Of a stretch of DNA of 22,495 nt, positions 21,301 through 22,495 are shown in pieces (the stretch's first letter is position 1; each line of letters starts with the position of its first letter). The position numbers and the translations under genes were made by a program. The notes beneath the pieces are model-generated. The model was not told the origin of the DNA and searched no databases. It saw only the letters and a program-made list of their open reading frames with translations. The stretch comes from JAFHCF01 sp048497495. GTDB taxonomy: Bacteria; Pseudomonadota; Alphaproteobacteria; Rhizobiales; Ancalomicrobiaceae. The DNA lies in contig JAFHCF010000132.1 in NCBI GenBank assembly GCA_048497495.1, positions 1-22,495 of the forward strand, written 5' to 3'.

Positions 21301-22069
21301 CGACATTCGCGGCGCCGGCAATCTGGTCGGCGAGGAGCAGTCGGGCCACATCAAGGAGATCGGCTACGAGCTCTACCAGCACCTGCTGGAGGAGGCGGTG
21401 GCGGCCTTGAAGTCGGGCGACGAGGCGATGCCGGAGGAACAGTGGTCGCCGTCGATCACGGTGGGAACGCCGGTGCTGATCCCCGACACCTATGTCGCCG
21501 ACCTGGGGCTGCGCCTCGGGCTCTACAAGCGCCTGTCGGATCTCGCCACGACGGAGGAGATCGACGGTTTCGGCGCCGAGCTGATCGACCGTTTCGGCCC
21601 GCTTCCCGAGGAAGTCGAGCACCTTCTCAAGATCGTCTACATCAAGTCGCTGTGCCGCCGCGCCAACGTCGAGAAGATCGAGGCCGGGCCGAAGGGCGTG
21701 GTCATCGCCTTCCGCGGCGCTTCCTTCGCCAATCCGGCGGGGCTGGTGCGCTGGATCGGCGAACAGGGGTCGATGGCCAAGATCCGCCCCGATCAGAAGA
21801 TCGTGCTGATCCGCGACTGGCCCGATCCGCTCGACCGGCTCAAGGGCGCGGCGGTCGTCCTGACCCAACTGGTGCGCATCACCGAGCGCAAGGACGACGG
21901 CCCGGTGAAGCTCTCGCCCGGCATGGTCGAACGCCCCGAGACCCAGAAGCTGAAACTCGCCCCGACGCCCGCGCCGCCGCCCCCGCCGCAGAAGAAGCTC
22001 GGCCGCTACCCGAGCCTGCAGAGCCTGGGGCGGGACAAGAAGCCGCCGGGCGGGTGGGGGAGACGGTGA
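18398..22069 (+). CDS. mfd: Transcription-repair coupling factor Mfd
   Basis: This is the ATP-dependent translocase that removes RNA polymerase stalled at DNA lesions and recruits UvrA. It is about 1223 aa from the chosen start. The N-terminal UvrB-like region begins with VTLASVPDGAEGLVIGDLAR and contains FPSWDCRPYDRVSPN. The RNA-polymerase-interacting domain follows (LVVHVDHGIGRFVGLKTI, near residue 497). The motor has Walker A GDVGFGKTE (near 645), DEEQHFGVKHKERLK (near 746) and TATPIPRTLQLAL. The translocase/relay section has ESGLDIPTANTLIVHRAD and YQLRGRVGRS, then the C-terminal UvrA-binding-regulating domain. A TTG start at 18398 is preferred, with GAGGG 7 nt upstream, because alphaproteobacterial Mfd begins near this point. 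An extra Pro/Lys-rich tail of about 50 residues ends the protein. Confidence 0.95.
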   Translation: MKKLTGLFRHRSHVTLASVPDGAEGLVIGDLARDAGARDGRPSLVVICRDGLRMQRLEAALAYFAPDVHILGFPSWDCRPYDRVSPNSITVARRMTTLSHLATPRERRKPVVVVTTVNAASQRLQTRDVVARETFAAVAGGRADMGLLVKWLENNGFERTATVRDTGEYAVRGGILDLFAPGTEAPVRLDFFGDELEQIRRFDPETQRTTGQLKRLEWVPMSEVTLAPEVVSRFRRNYVATFGATTRDDALYAAISDGRRYAGLEHWLPLFHERLETLFDYCGDARVVLDGHVDEAFAERLADVTDHYEARREGLEQTAPGTVPYKPLEPKALFLTEGEWKTRLADAKTARLTPFALPDERLDVVDLGGRQGRSFAAERAAEGVNVFAAGVEYISTLRNGPRKVILAAWSDGALDRLKQVLDDHGLARTRAVATFPEAALLAKGEVGLSVLGLEAGFEIEDLAVVAEQDILGDRLIRAKRKHSKGSDFLKEVAGLAEGDLVVHVDHGIGRFVGLKTITAAGAPHDCLELQYQGGDKLYLPVENIELLSRYGSADESEAVLDKLGGVAWGLRKARMKKRIRDIADQLIKTAAARLLKTAPQYVPPEGLYDEFRARFPYEETDDQLASIDSVFDDLAAGRPMDRLVCGDVGFGKTEVALRAAFAVAASGKQVAVVVPTTLLARQHYRTFADRFRGLPIRVAQASRLVPHKDLVATRKELADGTLDIVVGTHALLAKGIEFKDLGLLIVDEEQHFGVKHKERLKELKADVHVLTLTATPIPRTLQLALTGVRELSIIATPPIDRMAVRTFISPFDALVVRDALMREHYRGGQSFYVVPRVSDLAERREFLEKAVPEVKVAVAHGQMAAGELEDVMNAFYEGKYDVLLSTTIVESGLDIPTANTLIVHRADMFGLAQLYQLRGRVGRSKIRAYALFTVPAQKKLTTQAERRLKVLQSLDNLGAGFQLASHDLDIRGAGNLVGEEQSGHIKEIGYELYQHLLEEAVAALKSGDEAMPEEQWSPSITVGTPVLIPDTYVADLGLRLGLYKRLSDLATTEEIDGFGAELIDRFGPLPEEVEHLLKIVYIKSLCRRANVEKIEAGPKGVVIAFRGASFANPAGLVRWIGEQGSMAKIRPDQKIVLIRDWPDPLDRLKGAAVVLTQLVRITERKDDGPVKLSPGMVERPETQKLKLAPTPAPPPPPQKKLGRYPSLQSLGRDKKPPGGWGRR

Positions 22070-22088
22070 GGGGGGCAAGGCACGGTGC

Positions 22089-22196
22089 GTAGGGTGGAAT
22101 AGGCGAAGCCGTATTCCGCCGACGGCTCCCGTGGTTTCGGCTCGTGCCCGCCATCGACTAGGCCGGCGCAATACGCCTTCGGCTATTGCGCCCTAC
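22089..22196. repeat. GTAGGGTGG.../...GCGCCCTAC inverted repeat
   Basis: Two 32-nt arms, 22089-22120 (GTAGGGTGGAATAGGCGAAG...) and 22165-22196 (...CTTCGGCTATTGCGCCCTAC), are imperfect reverse complements separated by 44 nt. This is a common dispersed intergenic repeat type in proteobacteria. It follows mfd and might also serve as a transcript-end structure. Confidence 0.75.
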
Positions 22197-22261
22197 GGCC
22201 TGTGCTCCTTGGTCTCACTCACCCGAGCGTTCGCTCTACTCCCCACCTCGCCCCATCCCCC

Positions 22262-22346
22262 CGTCATCGCCGGGCTCGACCCGGCGACCCATGGGACGCG
22301 CCATGCGGGGAACGTCCGCTGGGTTGCCGGGTCGTGCCCACGGCTG
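22262..22346. repeat. CATCGCCGGGCTCGACCCGGCGA palindromic repeat
   Basis: The left arm contains GCCGGGCTCGACCCGGC, itself a perfect palindromic hairpin, followed by GACCCATG. A degenerate opposite arm, GGGTTGCCGGGTCGTGCCC, begins at 22321. It is a typical alphaproteobacterial intergenic repeat. Confidence 0.65.
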
Positions 22347-22438
22347 TCCGGTCAAGGCCGTCGTCGACTGCACCAACCGTCTGACGACACACACGTTCGC
22401 GAGTGTGCTCGGTTATCGTGACACGGCACGGCGCCGTC

Positions 22439-22461
22439 CCTTCTCCCCTCGCGGGAGAAGG
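22439..22461. repeat. CCTTCTCCC/GGGAGAAGG hairpin repeat
   Basis: A perfect 9-bp stem with the loop CTCGC belongs to the same family as the arms at 6232-6356. A GC-rich alternating stretch (GGGCGCGCCTGCGCGCGCC) follows. Confidence 0.65.
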
Positions 22462-22495
22462 AAGGGCGCGCCTGCGCGCGCCGCCTGAACCGGAC

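Larger units (their letters stand above)
22070..22495. other. 426-bp repeat-rich window end
   Basis: No supportable gene is present. Three palindromic repeat families lie here and are listed separately. The remaining sequence is unremarkable and the window ends within it. Confidence 0.6.

Overview
The window is GC-rich, tightly packed DNA with third-position G/C codon use and common intergenic palindromes (CCTCATCCGCC..., CTTCTCCCGCGAGGGGAGAAG, CATCGCCGGGCTCGACCCGGCGA). With the alphaproteobacterial-type Mfd and OmpP1/FadL this points to an alphaproteobacterium, probably Hyphomicrobiales. No rRNA, tRNA, CRISPR array, transposase or phage gene was seen.

Layout. (1) 50-2391, minus strand: sulfur-transfer genes dsrE2-like and tusA, followed by a FadL-type outer-membrane channel gene. 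(2) 2591-3700, plus: a class II histone-deacetylase-like (AcuC/HdaH type) deacylase. (3) 3817-8741, plus: a lipoate-assembly operon, lipS1-lipT-lipS2-sLplA, interrupted between lipT and lipS2 by a 433-bp block of palindromic repeats. (4) 8874-10012, plus: dsrE3-like and lbpA, a GcvH-like lipoate-binding protein with the ESGKWVGP lipoylation site. (5) 10296-16070, plus: a membrane-bound [NiFe] hydrogenase operon: maturation protease, HupH C-terminal-domain protein, Tat-exported small subunit, Isp1 cytochrome b, large subunit, and Isp2, which is HdrD/DsrK-like with two 4Fe-4S motifs and a CCG domain. A strong hairpin closes this operon. (6) 16168-22069: housekeeping or unrelated genes, namely a saccharopine-dehydrogenase-family oxidoreductase (minus), a SAM methyltransferase and mfd (plus), then 426 bp of repeats.

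How the genes may work together. TusA, DsrE2, DsrE3, LbpA, LipS1/LipT/LipS2 and sLplA are the known companions of the sulfur-oxidizing heterodisulfide-reductase-like (sHdr) complex, where LbpA carries a lipoyl group that works with HdrB-like CCG cluster subunits. Here no shdr core genes lie between dsrE3 and lbpA, or anywhere else in the window. The gene set instead runs into a hydrogenase whose Isp1/Isp2 subunits resemble HdrE/HdrD. Near-identical 20-bp palindromes precede lipS1, dsrE3 and the first hydrogenase gene, which suggests one regulator controls all three units. My main hypothesis is a sulfur/lipoate/H2 system in which LbpA exchanges electrons or sulfane sulfur with the Isp2 CCG subunit and so links sulfur chemistry to the quinone pool and to H2. 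The gene content, gene order and shared motif are visible in the sequence. The functional coupling is inference, and shdr genes could be elsewhere in the genome.
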